A stretch of DNA of 64,000 bases, from the NCBI RefSeq assembly GCF_006864365.1, contig NZ_QHLJ01000001.1, forward strand, positions 248,001 to 312,000, in the 5' to 3' direction. Both the position numbers and the translations under genes were made by a program. This stretch comes from Campylobacter sp. MIT 99-7217. Lineage in GTDB: Bacteria; Campylobacterota; Campylobacteria; Campylobacterales; Campylobacteraceae. Of this stretch, positions 18,985 through 28,397 are shown piece by piece (the first letter of the stretch is position 1; every line of letters begins with the position of its first letter). A model generated the notes under the pieces. That model searched no databases. It was not told the origin of the DNA and saw only the letters and a program-made list of their open reading frames with translations.

Positions 18985-19703
18985 TCATCATACCAGCAAG
19001 ATTAAAATCAACTAGATTTCCAAATAAAATTCTTTGTGAGATAAAAAACATGCCTATGTTTATAGCCACAGCAAAACAGGTTGAGGGCATAGATGAAATT
19101 TGCATAGCTGTAGATGATGAAGAGGTTTTAAAAATAGCCTTAAAATATGGCTTCAAGGCTATTTTGACAAGTAAGGATCACAAAAGCGGCACAGATAGGA
19201 TCAATGAAGCTTGCATAAAGCTTGGCTTAAAAGATGATGAAGTGATCATCAATGTTCAAGCTGATGAACCTTTTATAGAGCGTGAAAATATCGCTAAATT
19301 TAAGGAATTTGCAAGTAAATGCCTAAAAGAGGAAGCCTTTATGGCAAGTTGTTTTAAAAAAACAAATTCTAAAGAAGCACAAGATAGTAACTTAGTAAAG
19401 GTAGTTACTGATAAATACGGCTTTGCCTTGTATTTTTCAAGGAGTAAAATTCCTTTTGAACGCGAAGCTTTTAAGGAGGATTTTAAGGCACATTTAGGAA
19501 TTTACGCATACAGCGTAGCAAATCTTAAAGAGTTTTGTTCCTTTCAAAGCTCAAATTTAGAAAATGCCGAAAAGCTTGAGCAGTTAAGGGCTCTTGAAAA
19601 TGGCAAAAAGATAAAAATGCTTGAAATTTCTTCTCAAAGCATAGGTATAGATAGTAGGGAAGATTATGAAAGAGCTTTGAGCTTTCTTAAAGGTATGGGA
19701 TAA
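18981..19703 (+). CDS. kdsB: 3-deoxy-manno-octulosonate cytidylyltransferase
   Basis: KdsB makes CMP-Kdo for the LOS inner core. The protein opens with IIIPARLKSTRFPNK, the nucleotide-binding start of the family, and has SGTDRINEA and INVQADEPFI (the Mg-binding DEP). ATG at 18981 overlaps the thrC stop (ATGA) and gives 240 residues. The in-frame ATG at 18969 would add only MDKT. It is the last gene of the nadE operon. Confidence 0.95.
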   Translation: MIIIPARLKSTRFPNKILCEIKNMPMFIATAKQVEGIDEICIAVDDEEVLKIALKYGFKAILTSKDHKSGTDRINEACIKLGLKDDEVIINVQADEPFIERENIAKFKEFASKCLKEEAFMASCFKKTNSKEAQDSNLVKVVTDKYGFALYFSRSKIPFEREAFKEDFKAHLGIYAYSVANLKEFCSFQSSNLENAEKLEQLRALENGKKIKMLEISSQSIGIDSREDYERALSFLKGMG

Positions 19704-19801
19704 ATTTCATTATGCAAGATAAAATGTTTTCATTTTTTCACTTTTTTGAAAAAATATCTTTTAAAATGTGTAAAATTAAGCTTGGTTTTAAAATATGAGG
19801 C

Positions 19802-19807
19802 TATAAT
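19802..19807 (+). promoter_or_regulatory. -10 box (TATAAT) for the outer-membrane protein gene
   Basis: GGCTATAATT lies about 75 bases before the ATG at 19882, in a 178-base AT-rich gap after kdsB. Spacing implies a leader of about 70 bases. AAAAGGAAAAAC forms the ribosome site. Confidence 0.55.
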
Positions 19808-19881
19808 TATGTCTCGTGGTTGTTTTTATCTAGTTTCTAGCTTAAAAATGCCATAGATTTATTTCAAAAAAAAGGAAAAAC

Positions 19882-20460
19882 ATGAAAAAGCTTTTAACAA
19901 GCGCAGTTGTAGCTTCTAGCTTATTTAGTGGCGTAGCTTTTGCTGAAACAGATGGCATTTTTGCTGGTGTTAATTTTGCTTATGGCACTTTAAAGATAGA
20001 TGATAACTCAGATGATCGTAACGCTTATCGCTATGGTATCGTTGGTGGTTATAAACAATTCTTCACTGAAGAATTTGGTGCAAGATATTATGTCAATATC
20101 GACACAGGTACAAAATACACAAATGGTAACACAGGTCCTGGTGGTGCTCAAGTTACAAGATTTGATATCGGTGTAAATGCTGATGCTCTTTACAACTTCT
20201 TAAAAAGTGGTGATATGGAGTATGGTGTATTTGCTGGTTTAAGCCTTGATTATGCAAATAACAAACAAAAATTCAAAGGTGGAGATGCAAGCGCAAATGG
20301 ACTTGATCTTGGTGTCAATTTTGGTTTAAGAGCTATTTATGCTGAAGCTCACGGTGTAGAACTTACTTCAAGATTTGGTTTTGTAGGACCTGAATTTGAT
20401 GGTGGTGCAAAAGCAACAACTCCTTACTCAGTAGGACTTCGCTATACTTTTAGTTTCTAA
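19882..20460 (+). CDS. Small outer-membrane beta-barrel protein
   Basis: The 192-residue precursor has a typical signal peptide with cleavage after Ala21 (GVAFA|ETDG). About eight amphipathic strands rich in G, Y and F follow, and the protein ends in aromatic Phe (RYTFSF), the usual signal for barrel insertion. It resembles small Helicobacter/Campylobacter outer-membrane barrel proteins. Loops carry Asn/Gly-rich stretches such as KYTNGNTGPGG. It has its own promoter and terminator, so it is monocistronic and probably well expressed. The role is unknown. Confidence 0.82.
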   Translation: MKKLLTSAVVASSLFSGVAFAETDGIFAGVNFAYGTLKIDDNSDDRNAYRYGIVGGYKQFFTEEFGARYYVNIDTGTKYTNGNTGPGGAQVTRFDIGVNADALYNFLKSGDMEYGVFAGLSLDYANNKQKFKGGDASANGLDLGVNFGLRAIYAEAHGVELTSRFGFVGPEFDGGAKATTPYSVGLRYTFSF

Positions 20461-20494
20461 GAGATACTAAGGCTTGAGAAAACTCCTTAAAAAG

Positions 20495-20520
20495 CTTGGG
20501 TTTTTATGACCCAAGTTTTT
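20495..20520 (+). terminator. Rho-independent terminator after the outer-membrane protein gene
   Basis: A 7-bp stem CTTGGGT / ACCCAAG with a 7-base loop is followed by TTTTT, 35 bases after the stop codon. This is a standard intrinsic terminator. The remaining bases to 20738 are AT-rich with no gene seen. Confidence 0.8.
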
Positions 20521-20738
20521 GAGCTTTCATTTAATTTGTATTTTAACTTTTATAAAATTTTCCCTTTGTCTTGCTTAATGTATTTTGGTTTTATTTTATC
20601 TAAGATACTCCTTTTAAAATATCATGAAAATATGCGTATGATACTAAAATTTTTATGATTATTTTGGTTTTTAAATGGCTAAAATATCATTAAAAATTTA
20701 TTTCAAGTTTAGCTTAAATTTATGCCAAGATAAAAGAT

Positions 20739-21911
20739 TTATTGAAATTCTATGTATTTTTCAAAGCCTATGCTTTCTTGAGGAGGATTACCTAAGTTGC
20801 TTTCTAGGTGTTTAGCAACCTGATCTTCATAAGTAGCCATGAGTTTTTGAAATTCCTCTTTTTTCTTGCCCTTAAGCTCTGATTTTGTTATCCTAACGAC
20901 TGAGAGAGGATTTATAGCTTGGTTATTAAGATAAAGACCAAAGTGTAAATGTGGTCCTGTACTCATTCCCGTTGAGCCAACATAGGCTATAGTTTGTCCT
21001 TGAGATACACTTTGTCCTTTTTTGATCTTTGCAAAGCGACTAAGGTGTGCATAAAGGGTTTTATATCCTGAAGAATGCTGAATTTCAACCACTTTTCCAT
21101 ATCCACCCTTAACGCCAACAAAAGAAACCGTGCCTTTTCCAGCACTAACAACAGGAGTGCCCGTTTTTGCAGCATAATCAACGCCCAAATGTGCTCTATA
21201 ACGCTTTAAAATAGGGTGATATCTAGCCCTTGTAAAATACGAACTTATCCTTGTAAATTTCACAGGGGTTACGAGCAAGAAGGATTCGATTTCTTTTCCG
21301 TCTTTGTTAAAATACGCATCATTAAATAAAAATACCTTGCGTGGTTTTTTGTTGATCTCTACGCTTGCCATTTTGATAATGATATCGCCAAATCTTTCCC
21401 CCATTCTTTCCTTTCTTTCATAAAGCAAGGTTACTCTATCCCCTTTTTGCATAGCTTTAAAATCAACACTTCCTCCAAAAGCATTTCGCATAGCCCTTGC
21501 TAGAGGCGTGCTTTTGCTTACCCTTTCTATATCTTGATATGCAGAACTTTCTATGTTTAAGCTTAGGATTCTAGTTTGCGTTTGATAAGAAACAGGGATC
21601 AGACTTAGAGTGTATTTATCTTTCATATCTTTATAGATATGAATTTGCAAATCAGAGCCGTTGATAGGGATCAAAACTTGTTCAATGTCTTCATTATCAC
21701 CCCATAAAATTTGAAATTTCACACCCTCTTTTATCTCGCTTGCAAGCTCTTTATCTTGAGCATCAAGTTCATAATAAAGCGACAAAGGCAAGCTGTTATT
21801 TTCTAGAAATTTTAAAAAAAACTCATTTTTTGCCCATTCTCTTTCTTCTAACTTCGAAGCACCAAATAAACTTAAACTAAGTAAAATCAAAAGTGAAATT
21901 GTTTTTATCAT
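20739..21911 (-). CDS. M23-family peptidoglycan endopeptidase (HdpA/Csd3/Pgp3-like)
   Basis: The 390-residue precursor has a signal peptide (about residues 1-17), an N-terminal accessory region and a C-terminal LytM domain. The zinc motif HLGVD is near 240 and the second motif HLH is near 321 in GPHLHFGLYL. Proteins of this architecture in Helicobacter and Campylobacter trim peptide crosslinks in the periplasm and influence cell shape. The exact activity here is inferred. It is divergent from the following gene. Confidence 0.87.
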   Translation of the reverse strand: MIKTISLLILLSLSLFGASKLEEREWAKNEFFLKFLENNSLPLSLYYELDAQDKELASEIKEGVKFQILWGDNEDIEQVLIPINGSDLQIHIYKDMKDKYTLSLIPVSYQTQTRILSLNIESSAYQDIERVSKSTPLARAMRNAFGGSVDFKAMQKGDRVTLLYERKERMGERFGDIIIKMASVEINKKPRKVFLFNDAYFNKDGKEIESFLLVTPVKFTRISSYFTRARYHPILKRYRAHLGVDYAAKTGTPVVSAGKGTVSFVGVKGGYGKVVEIQHSSGYKTLYAHLSRFAKIKKGQSVSQGQTIAYVGSTGMSTGPHLHFGLYLNNQAINPLSVVRITKSELKGKKKEEFQKLMATYEDQVAKHLESNLGNPPQESIGFEKYIEFQ

Positions 21912-21988
21912 GATTCATTTTTCCAAAAAATTTAAAATAAAACACAATTTTACTTTATTTTACTTACAATTTTGTAACAAAAATACAT

Positions 21989-21994
21989 TATAAT
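21989..21994 (+). promoter_or_regulatory. -10 box (TATAAT) for the 22026 gene
   Basis: CATTATAATC occurs 32 bases before the TTG start at 22026, giving a short leader that contains the ribosome site TTAAGGAG. Confidence 0.55.
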
Positions 21995-22025
21995 CTAAGT
22001 TTTTAGTTATGGTTAAGGAGAAAGC

Positions 22026-22742
22026 TTGCGTAAGATTTTGTTGTGTTGTTTATTTGCAAGTAGTGTTTTTGCCTTTGTTGGGATTAAAAGTCCTGTTGTG
22101 AAGGTCGATGAAAAAAACTTTGCTTATATCCAAGATAATGAAAGCTTGCAAGTGGGATACTTGGGCGTCATCGTGCAAGGTTTTGAAAGCTCAAGAATTA
22201 TCCTTGCAAGAGTTAAACTTGTCAGCAAAGAAGATGGTTTAGCAAAACTTGAACTAAGAAAATTTGAAATGCTTGATCAAAAAGCTTTGCCTCAAATTTC
22301 AAGTTCTGTTCAGGTTGGCGATGAGGTGTGGATGCCTTATTTATATGATAGAGCCTTGCTTATAGCACCAAATGAAGAAGTTTATGAAAGAGTTCTTGCT
22401 CAATATCCTCAAATTTATTTTTTGCACCCAGATATTTTAGCTGCTTATATGATCAAAGAATTTAAGCTTAGTCCCAAAAAAGAAGATTTTATACGCATTT
22501 GTAATGAAAATGCTTTAGGTATAGTTGCTTTTGCTTTGAAAGAAGAGTTGATTTTTTTAAATTGCAATGATTTTACTCTTTTATCAAAAGAGGAATTTCA
22601 AGGCGAGGCGATAGAAGTTCAAACGCCGTTTTATTCTAGGATAAGTGGCTTTAAAAAGAATTTCTTTAACTTCTTTGAAAGAAAGGTAAAGGATTATTAC
22701 AAGTATTATAGCGATATGGTGGGTTTAAATGATACAAAATAA
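22026..22742 (+). CDS. Conserved periplasmic protein (PgbA N-terminal-like), TTG start
   Basis: The 238-residue product has a short signal peptide (cleavage near Ala16 after LFASSVFA). The start is TTG, placed 6 bases after a strong TAAGGAG. There are no membrane segments beyond the signal. The early segment IKSPVVKVDEKNFAYIQ is conserved in Campylobacterota proteins related to the plasminogen-binding proteins of Helicobacter, but I cannot show plasminogen binding here. It overlaps glcD by 14 bases, and the same neighbour order is known in C. jejuni. Confidence 0.6.
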   Translation: MRKILLCCLFASSVFAFVGIKSPVVKVDEKNFAYIQDNESLQVGYLGVIVQGFESSRIILARVKLVSKEDGLAKLELRKFEMLDQKALPQISSSVQVGDEVWMPYLYDRALLIAPNEEVYERVLAQYPQIYFLHPDILAAYMIKEFKLSPKKEDFIRICNENALGIVAFALKEELIFLNCNDFTLLSKEEFQGEAIEVQTPFYSRISGFKKNFFNFFERKVKDYYKYYSDMVGLNDTK

Positions 22743-24114
22743 TCATCAACAATACTTCATAAAGCTTTTAGGCGAAGAAAATGCCTATTTTGACGAGGCT
22801 CACAAAAGAGCTTATAGTTATGATGCAACAAGAAAACATTATTTGCCAGATGGTGTTCTTTTTCCTCGTGATGAACAAGATGTGAGTGATATTTTAAGAT
22901 ACTGCAACGAACATAAGATCATCATTGTTCCTCGCGGAGCAGGCTCAGGCTTTACCGGTGGAAGCTTAGCAGCAAATGGAGGTTTGGTTTTAAGCTTTGA
23001 AAAGCATATGAATAAAATTTTAGAAATCGATCTTGAAAATTTGGTTGCTGTGGTGCAACCGGGCGTGATTAATGCTCATTTACAAAAAGAACTTGCTTTA
23101 AAAAATCTTTTCTATCCACCTGATCCTGCAAGTATGGACTTTTCAAGTATAGGCGGAAATGTAAGCGAAAATGCTGGCGGTATGAAAGCAGCAAAATATG
23201 GTATCACAAAAGACTATGTTATGGCTTTAAGGGCGGTTTTGCCAAATGGAGATATTATAAGAGCTGGCAAACGCACGGTTAAAGATGTAGCTGGTTACAA
23301 TCTCGTAGGCACTCTTATAGCTTCTGAGGGAAGTTTGGCTGTATTAACTCAAATCACGCTTAAACTCATAGCCTTGCCAAAATACAAAAAAACAGCTATG
23401 GGGATCTTTCCAAGCGTTGAGGCTGCGATGAATGCTGTATATCAAACCTTAGCTAAGGGAGTTACTCCTGTTTCTATGGAGTTTTTGGATAATCTTAGCA
23501 TAAGAGCTGTAGAGGAGAAATTTCACAAGGGTTTGCCTATAGAAGCAGGAGCGATTTTAATCGCTGATGTTGATGGCAATGTAAAAGAAAGCTTGGAAGC
23601 TGATTTGGCTGTTTTGAAAGAAAATTTTTTAGAAGCTGGAGCAAGTGAGTTTAAAATCGCTCAAAACGAAGAAGAAGCTGCTGATATATGGTTTGCAAGA
23701 CGCAATGCTTCGCAAAGTATCAATGTTTATGGCACTTTAAAGCTTAATGAAGATATCACAGTGCCTCGCTCAAAACTTCCTAAACTTCTTCAAGGTATCA
23801 ATGAAATTTCTCAAAAATATGGTTTTAAAATACCTTGTTTTGGTCATACAGGCGATGGCAATGTGCATACTAATGTCATGGTTGTGGATAAAAATGATGA
23901 AGAGCAGGTAAAAAGGGGACATGAGGCGATCACAGAGGTTTTTAAGCTTGCTATTTCTTTGGACGGCACTTTAAGTGGGGAGCATGGTATAGGACTGAGT
24001 AAAGCACCTTTTATGCACCTAGCCTTTAGTGAAGCTGAGCTTAATCTTATGCGTTCTATCAAAAAGGCTTTTGATCCAAATAATATCTTAAATCCTTTTA
24101 AAATGGGACTTTAA
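22729..24114 (+). CDS. glcD: FAD-linked oxidase, GlcD-like (glycolate/D-lactate dehydrogenase type)
   Basis: The 461-residue flavoprotein has a PCMH-type FAD domain with PRGAGSGFTGGSLA (about 63-76), VQPGV and SIGGNVSENAGG. The C-terminal domain holds GHTGDGNVHTN and LSGEHGIGLSK, with His residues typical of D-2-hydroxyacid oxidases. It is predicted to oxidise D-lactate or glycolate at the membrane. The substrate cannot be separated by sequence. It is co-transcribed with the preceding periplasmic protein gene. Confidence 0.87.
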   Translation: MIQNNHQQYFIKLLGEENAYFDEAHKRAYSYDATRKHYLPDGVLFPRDEQDVSDILRYCNEHKIIIVPRGAGSGFTGGSLAANGGLVLSFEKHMNKILEIDLENLVAVVQPGVINAHLQKELALKNLFYPPDPASMDFSSIGGNVSENAGGMKAAKYGITKDYVMALRAVLPNGDIIRAGKRTVKDVAGYNLVGTLIASEGSLAVLTQITLKLIALPKYKKTAMGIFPSVEAAMNAVYQTLAKGVTPVSMEFLDNLSIRAVEEKFHKGLPIEAGAILIADVDGNVKESLEADLAVLKENFLEAGASEFKIAQNEEEAADIWFARRNASQSINVYGTLKLNEDITVPRSKLPKLLQGINEISQKYGFKIPCFGHTGDGNVHTNVMVVDKNDEEQVKRGHEAITEVFKLAISLDGTLSGEHGIGLSKAPFMHLAFSEAELNLMRSIKKAFDPNNILNPFKMGL

Positions 24115-24131
24115 TTTTTAAGGACTAGGAT

Positions 24132-24482
24132 ATGTTAGGAACAAAAAAAACTATTTTTATCGCTTGGTTTTTTCTTATCTTAGCCATAGTTGCCGAGGTA
24201 ATAGGAACAAGCTTTTTGAAGATGAGCGAGGCTTGGGGAGAGTTTCTAGCACTTGGTATTATGGCATTTTTTATCGCTGTGTCGTATTTTTTCATGGGAC
24301 TTGCTATAAAGAAAATTCAAGTGGGCATTGCTTATGCAGTTTGGGAGCTTTTAGGGGTCATTCTTATCCTTGCTGTGAGTTTTGTCATCTTTCATGAAAG
24401 ATTGAGCAATACACAAATTTTAGGGATTTTTCTTGCTCTTGTGGGTATAGTGATGATTAATTTTGGAGAGAAAAAAGAATGA
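24132..24482 (+). CDS. SMR-family efflux subunit A (EmrE/Gdx-like)
   Basis: The 116-residue protein has four transmembrane helices. The essential charged residue of SMR transporters is Glu23 in IVAEVIGTSFLK, followed by the family motif IAYAVWELLGV. It overlaps the next SMR gene by 4 bases (ATGA), so the pair is likely to form a heterodimeric exporter. The substrate (cationic drugs or guanidinium-like compounds) is unknown. Confidence 0.88.
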   Translation: MLGTKKTIFIAWFFLILAIVAEVIGTSFLKMSEAWGEFLALGIMAFFIAVSYFFMGLAIKKIQVGIAYAVWELLGVILILAVSFVIFHERLSNTQILGIFLALVGIVMINFGEKKE

Positions 24483-24790
24483 TCTATCTTGGTTTTATTG
24501 TAGCTTCAGCCTTTTTGGATATATTAGCAAATTTATTTTTGAAAAAATCAAATGGATTTGAGAGTAAATTTTGGGGATTTGTTGCTATTGTTTTAGCTAT
24601 TTTAGCCTTTGTTTTATTGTATTTTTCTTTAGAATATGTGCCTTTGAGTATAGCGTATTCGACTTGGGGTGCTGTTGGGATCATAGGAACTTGTCTTGGT
24701 GGGTGGATTTTTTATAAAGAAAAACTCAATTTTATAGGCATTTTAGGCATTATTGTAGTTATTACAGCTGTTATTTTACTAAATCTTTAG
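24479..24790 (+). CDS. SMR-family efflux subunit B
   Basis: The 103-residue protein also has four helices. The position of the conserved Glu is taken by Asp14 (ASAFLDILANLFLKK), and the IAYSTWGAVGI segment matches the SMR signature less well than subunit A does. It starts inside the end of subunit A, which is the common arrangement of paired SMR genes such as EbrAB and MdtIJ. It is convergent with the OmpA-domain gene, one base apart. Confidence 0.86.
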   Translation: MIYLGFIVASAFLDILANLFLKKSNGFESKFWGFVAIVLAILAFVLLYFSLEYVPLSIAYSTWGAVGIIGTCLGGWIFYKEKLNFIGILGIIVVITAVILLNL

Positions 24791-24791
24791 C

Positions 24792-25619
24792 TTATAAAAA
24801 ACTTGCCTCAACTCTTCTGTTTTTAAAATTTTGGCTTTTGTTTAAGGGTTTTGTTTTTCCATAAGAGTTAAGATACATGACCTGACATTGTCTCATGAGT
24901 TCGCTAGCAACTGTGGCAGAGCGTTCAAGTCCAAGTAAGAAATTGTATTCATCATTGCCAAAATCATCAGTATGTCCGTCAAAAATAGCCCTTTGAACCA
25001 CATAGCCACTAATATCCCTTTTAAGATTTATACGAAGTAAAAAGCTATTTTTGATATTTTCCATATTATAAGTGTTAAATTTAAACCATAAAGGCCGAAG
25101 TTTAACGCCATTTTTAAGGGTAGCTTTTTTCTCAAGCAAGCTTTCATTATACAAAACAAGCTTATTTGTGCTAAAATCAACAAATAAAGAATAATTCAAA
25201 TACCCAGCCCTTTCGCGTAGGGTAAAGAGTATATTTTTAAGGCTTTGAGTTTGAGTCTTGCTTAAATTTGCACCATTTTGCACATAGACCTTAAATCTTT
25301 TTGTGCTGAAATTTTGTAAGATCGTAGCATTTTGCATAGCCTTATTAAGCTCTTGCTTTACATTACTTGTATCAAGACTTACTTCTTTGCTTGCTTTTGG
25401 TGTTTCTTGCTTTTTTTGCACATTTTGTTTTGCCACTTGAGCGGGCTTTTTATTTTCGGTTACCGAAGTTTTTTGGATCGCAGTTTGATTTGCTTCTTGG
25501 GGCGTATTTTCAACAAGATGTATATCCTTTGGCGAACTTTGAGTGAAAAGATAATATAAAAAACCAGCTAAGATAACAAGAACAAGTCCTAATACTATCG
25601 CAAGTTTACCTGATTTCAT
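24792..25619 (-). CDS. OmpA-domain periplasmic protein with an N-terminal membrane anchor
   Basis: The 275-residue protein has one N-terminal membrane helix (about 5-25), then a low-complexity K/Q/E/T linker (about 35-85). The C-terminal domain has OmpA-type peptidoglycan-binding signatures: FDGHTDDFG, LGLERSATVASEL and the final NRRVEASF. It is probably anchored in the inner membrane and bound to the cell wall. No partner gene is adjacent. The function is unknown. Confidence 0.75.
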   Translation of the reverse strand: MKSGKLAIVLGLVLVILAGFLYYLFTQSSPKDIHLVENTPQEANQTAIQKTSVTENKKPAQVAKQNVQKKQETPKASKEVSLDTSNVKQELNKAMQNATILQNFSTKRFKVYVQNGANLSKTQTQSLKNILFTLRERAGYLNYSLFVDFSTNKLVLYNESLLEKKATLKNGVKLRPLWFKFNTYNMENIKNSFLLRINLKRDISGYVVQRAIFDGHTDDFGNDEYNFLLGLERSATVASELMRQCQVMYLNSYGKTKPLNKSQNFKNRRVEASFL

Positions 25620-25693
25620 GATTTCACCCCATTTTCTTCGAAAGAATTTAAGATATTATACTAAAAACATTTAAAATTTAAGTAATTTTTCCT

Positions 25694-25699
25694 TATAAT
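25694..25699 (+). promoter_or_regulatory. -10 box (TATAAT) for the helicase gene
   Basis: CCTTATAATTTC lies 27 bases before the ATG at 25726, which has TCAAGGAAAC as ribosome site. Confidence 0.5.
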
Positions 25700-25725
25700 T
25701 TCACTTTTAAATTTCAAGGAAACAT

Positions 25726-27759
25726 ATGCCACTTTCAAAACTCAATGAAGAACAACTCAGTGCTGCAACAGCTAAATTTGGGCATAATCTCATCATAGCA
25801 AGTGCAGGCACAGGAAAAACTTCAACCATAGTAGCACGCATAGCCTATCTTTTAAAACAAGGCATTAGCCCTGAAAAAATAATGCTTTTAACCTTTACCA
25901 ACAAGGCTAGCAAGGAAATGATTTCAAGGCTTGAGCGTTATTTTGACAAGAGTATCACTTCAAAAATTTTAGCAGGCACTTTTCATTCAAGTGCGTATCA
26001 TTTGTTAAGGGAATTTGATAAACATATCATTTTAAAGCCAAGAAGTGAGCTAAGATTGCTACTTAAAAGTATCTTTGAAAGAAGATCTTTTCATCATCTA
26101 AGTGACATAAAGCCCTATATGCCAAGCTATCTTTATGATGTGTATTCTTTGTTTCAAAACAAGGTTCAAGATGAAGAATTTATCTCTTGGTTTTCTAAAT
26201 TTAACCAAGAACAAAGCGTTTATGCTGAAATTTATGATGATATTTTAAAAGAATATGAAGAAGAAAAAAGGCGTTTTTCTTATGTGGATTTTAATGACTT
26301 GCTTTTGGAATTAAAAAAGCTTTTAAAGACGCATAGGAAAGAATTTGATGAAATTTTAGTTGATGAGTATCAAGATACAAATCCCTTGCAAGGCAGTTTA
26401 ATCGATGCTTTTAAAAGTAAGAGTTTATTTTGCGTGGGGGATTATGATCAAAGTATTTATGCTTTTAATGGAGCTGATATAGGCATTATAGGCGGTTTTA
26501 AGGATAGGTTTAAAGATGCAAATATCTTTGCTTTAAATAAAAATTATCGCTCTTCAAAAAGCATTTTGGCTTTAGCAAATAAGGTGATTTTAAATAACGA
26601 AAGATTATATCCAAAAGAACTTGTAGTAACAAGACAAGGAGAGTTTAAAGCTCCTACGCTTTTAGTCTTTGACGAGCTTTTTGAGCAGTATCAGCATATT
26701 GCTAATATGATACTTGTAAGCGGGATTGCTCATGAACAAATTGCTGTTATTTTTAGAAACAACTCAAGTGCTGATGGTATGGAGATTGCTTTAAGAGAAC
26801 AAGGCATTGCAAGTGCTAGAAAGGGTAGTGGTAGCTTTTTTGAAAGCCTTGAAGTGCGTGTTTTTTGTGCCTTTTTAAGTCTTGCTTTAAATCCAAAAGA
26901 TATCATGGCTTTTATACATTTGCTAGAGTATTCAAAAGGCGTTGGAAGCGTTCTTGCAAAAGAAATTTTTGATGGTTTTTTAAAGCTTGGAGCAAATCTC
27001 TTGCAAGGCTTTTTAAGCCCAGATAAAAGCGTAAATTTACAAAAAACAAGCAAAAAAAGCTTTGAGCTTGGTTTGTTCGATGATATAGAGCTTTTAGCTG
27101 ATACAAAAAGATTTTCCTTACAAAGCGAATTTAACGATCACCCTATCTTGTCCTTGCCAAAGATCAATGAAAATTGTGCGAAAAATTTAGAGCAAATTTA
27201 TTTTTTCTTGAAAAAAAGCAAGGATTGCAAAAGCTCAGCCCAACTTGTTTCTTTGGTTTTGGAAAATGAATTTTTTAAGCAAATTTGTGATTTTTTAGCG
27301 AACAAAAGAGCCACAAACAAAGCAGGGCAGGTTGATTTGCTTAGAAAAAATGAAATTTTAGAAAAAATAGCCCTTAAAATGGAAGTTCTAAAAGAGCTTA
27401 GCAAAACTTATGTGGATACTTATAAGTATTTTAATTTCCTTACTCTTGGTTCAAGTGAAATGAGCAATGCAAAGGGTGTAAATTTACTCAGCATTCATGC
27501 AAGCAAGGGGCTTGAGTTTGAGCTTGTTTTTGTGGTCGATCTTGCTCAAAACCGCTTTCCAAATGCCAAGCTTATGGCTATGGGAGGAAGCTTAGAAGAA
27601 GAACGCAGGCTTTTTTATGTCGCTGTAACTAGGGCAAGGGATATACTTTATCTCAGTTATGCAAGATATGATAAGCTTAAAAAGACCCATTATCAACCCT
27701 CATGCTTTTTGATAGAAGCAGGGCTTTGCAAGGAGAGTGGTTCAAAGGTAGCTAAATAA
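25726..27759 (+). CDS. UvrD/Rep-family ATP-dependent DNA helicase
   Basis: The 677-residue SF1A helicase has Walker A SAGTGKTSTIV (26-36), motif Ia LLTFTNKA, Walker B VDEYQDTNP near 210, GDYDQSIYAFNGA (motif III region), YRSS (motif IV) and the late VNLLSIHASKGLEFELVFV and YVAVTRAR motifs. These residues support ATP-driven 3'-5' unwinding. Rep, UvrD and PcrA share this layout and the paralog cannot be settled here. The protein is shorter than E. coli UvrD. Confidence 0.9.
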   Translation: MPLSKLNEEQLSAATAKFGHNLIIASAGTGKTSTIVARIAYLLKQGISPEKIMLLTFTNKASKEMISRLERYFDKSITSKILAGTFHSSAYHLLREFDKHIILKPRSELRLLLKSIFERRSFHHLSDIKPYMPSYLYDVYSLFQNKVQDEEFISWFSKFNQEQSVYAEIYDDILKEYEEEKRRFSYVDFNDLLLELKKLLKTHRKEFDEILVDEYQDTNPLQGSLIDAFKSKSLFCVGDYDQSIYAFNGADIGIIGGFKDRFKDANIFALNKNYRSSKSILALANKVILNNERLYPKELVVTRQGEFKAPTLLVFDELFEQYQHIANMILVSGIAHEQIAVIFRNNSSADGMEIALREQGIASARKGSGSFFESLEVRVFCAFLSLALNPKDIMAFIHLLEYSKGVGSVLAKEIFDGFLKLGANLLQGFLSPDKSVNLQKTSKKSFELGLFDDIELLADTKRFSLQSEFNDHPILSLPKINENCAKNLEQIYFFLKKSKDCKSSAQLVSLVLENEFFKQICDFLANKRATNKAGQVDLLRKNEILEKIALKMEVLKELSKTYVDTYKYFNFLTLGSSEMSNAKGVNLLSIHASKGLEFELVFVVDLAQNRFPNAKLMAMGGSLEEERRLFYVAVTRARDILYLSYARYDKLKKTHYQPSCFLIEAGLCKESGSKVAK

Positions 27760-27810
27760 AATAGATATTATTTATCTTTTATTGTAAATAAGATTTAAGA
27801 TTTATTAGGT

Positions 27811-27816
27811 TATAAT
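27811..27816 (+). promoter_or_regulatory. -10 box (TATAAT) for tpx
   Basis: AGGTTATAATTTTA is placed about 46 bases before the ATG at 27862. The stretch before it is AT-rich with no recognisable -35. Confidence 0.55.
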
Positions 27817-27861
27817 TTTAAATGCTTGAAAGCAAAATTATTAATCAAAAAGGATAAAACT

Positions 27862-28359
27862 ATGAGTTCAGTTACTTTTAAAGGAAATCCGGTTCAGTTG
27901 AGTGGTAAAACTCTATCTGTAGGTGATACAGTTGAAGAAATCACTCTAAAAGCACAAGATCTAAGTGATATAGTTATAGGCGCTAAGGGCAAAACTCAAA
28001 TTCTTTTGCCTATGCCAAGTCTTGATACTCCTGCTTGTGCTACAGAAGCAAGGGATTTTAACAAAAAAGTTGCTTCATATCCAAATGTTGAAGTTGTTGT
28101 AGTAAGTCTTGATCTTCCTTTTGCTATGGGTAGATTTTGCTCTACTGAGGGTATTGAAAATCTTAAAGTTGCCAGCGATTTTGTTTCTAGAGAATTTGGA
28201 GAAAAATATGGCGTTTTGATGAAAGATGGACCTCTTAAGGGACTTTATGCTCGTGCTGTTTTCATCGTTAAAGACGGAAAAGTTACTTATAAAGAACTTG
28301 TAAGTGAAGTTACAGAGCTTCCAAATATGCAAGCGATCGACCAATTTTTTGCTGGTTGA
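27862..28359 (+). CDS. tpx: Thiol peroxidase
   Basis: Tpx reduces peroxides with thioredoxin. The 165-residue protein has the peroxidatic Cys59 in SLDTPACATEARDF and the resolving Cys93 in GRFCSTEG, matching the atypical 2-Cys Tpx family. The start is chosen at 27862 because AAAAAGGATAAAAC lies just upstream. An in-frame ATG at 27826 would add an unconserved basic extension and lacks a ribosome site. The gene is monocistronic. Confidence 0.95.
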   Translation: MSSVTFKGNPVQLSGKTLSVGDTVEEITLKAQDLSDIVIGAKGKTQILLPMPSLDTPACATEARDFNKKVASYPNVEVVVVSLDLPFAMGRFCSTEGIENLKVASDFVSREFGEKYGVLMKDGPLKGLYARAVFIVKDGKVTYKELVSEVTELPNMQAIDQFFAG

Positions 28360-28397
28360 GCTTGCAATTAAGGACTAAGGTTTAGTCAAATTTACTC

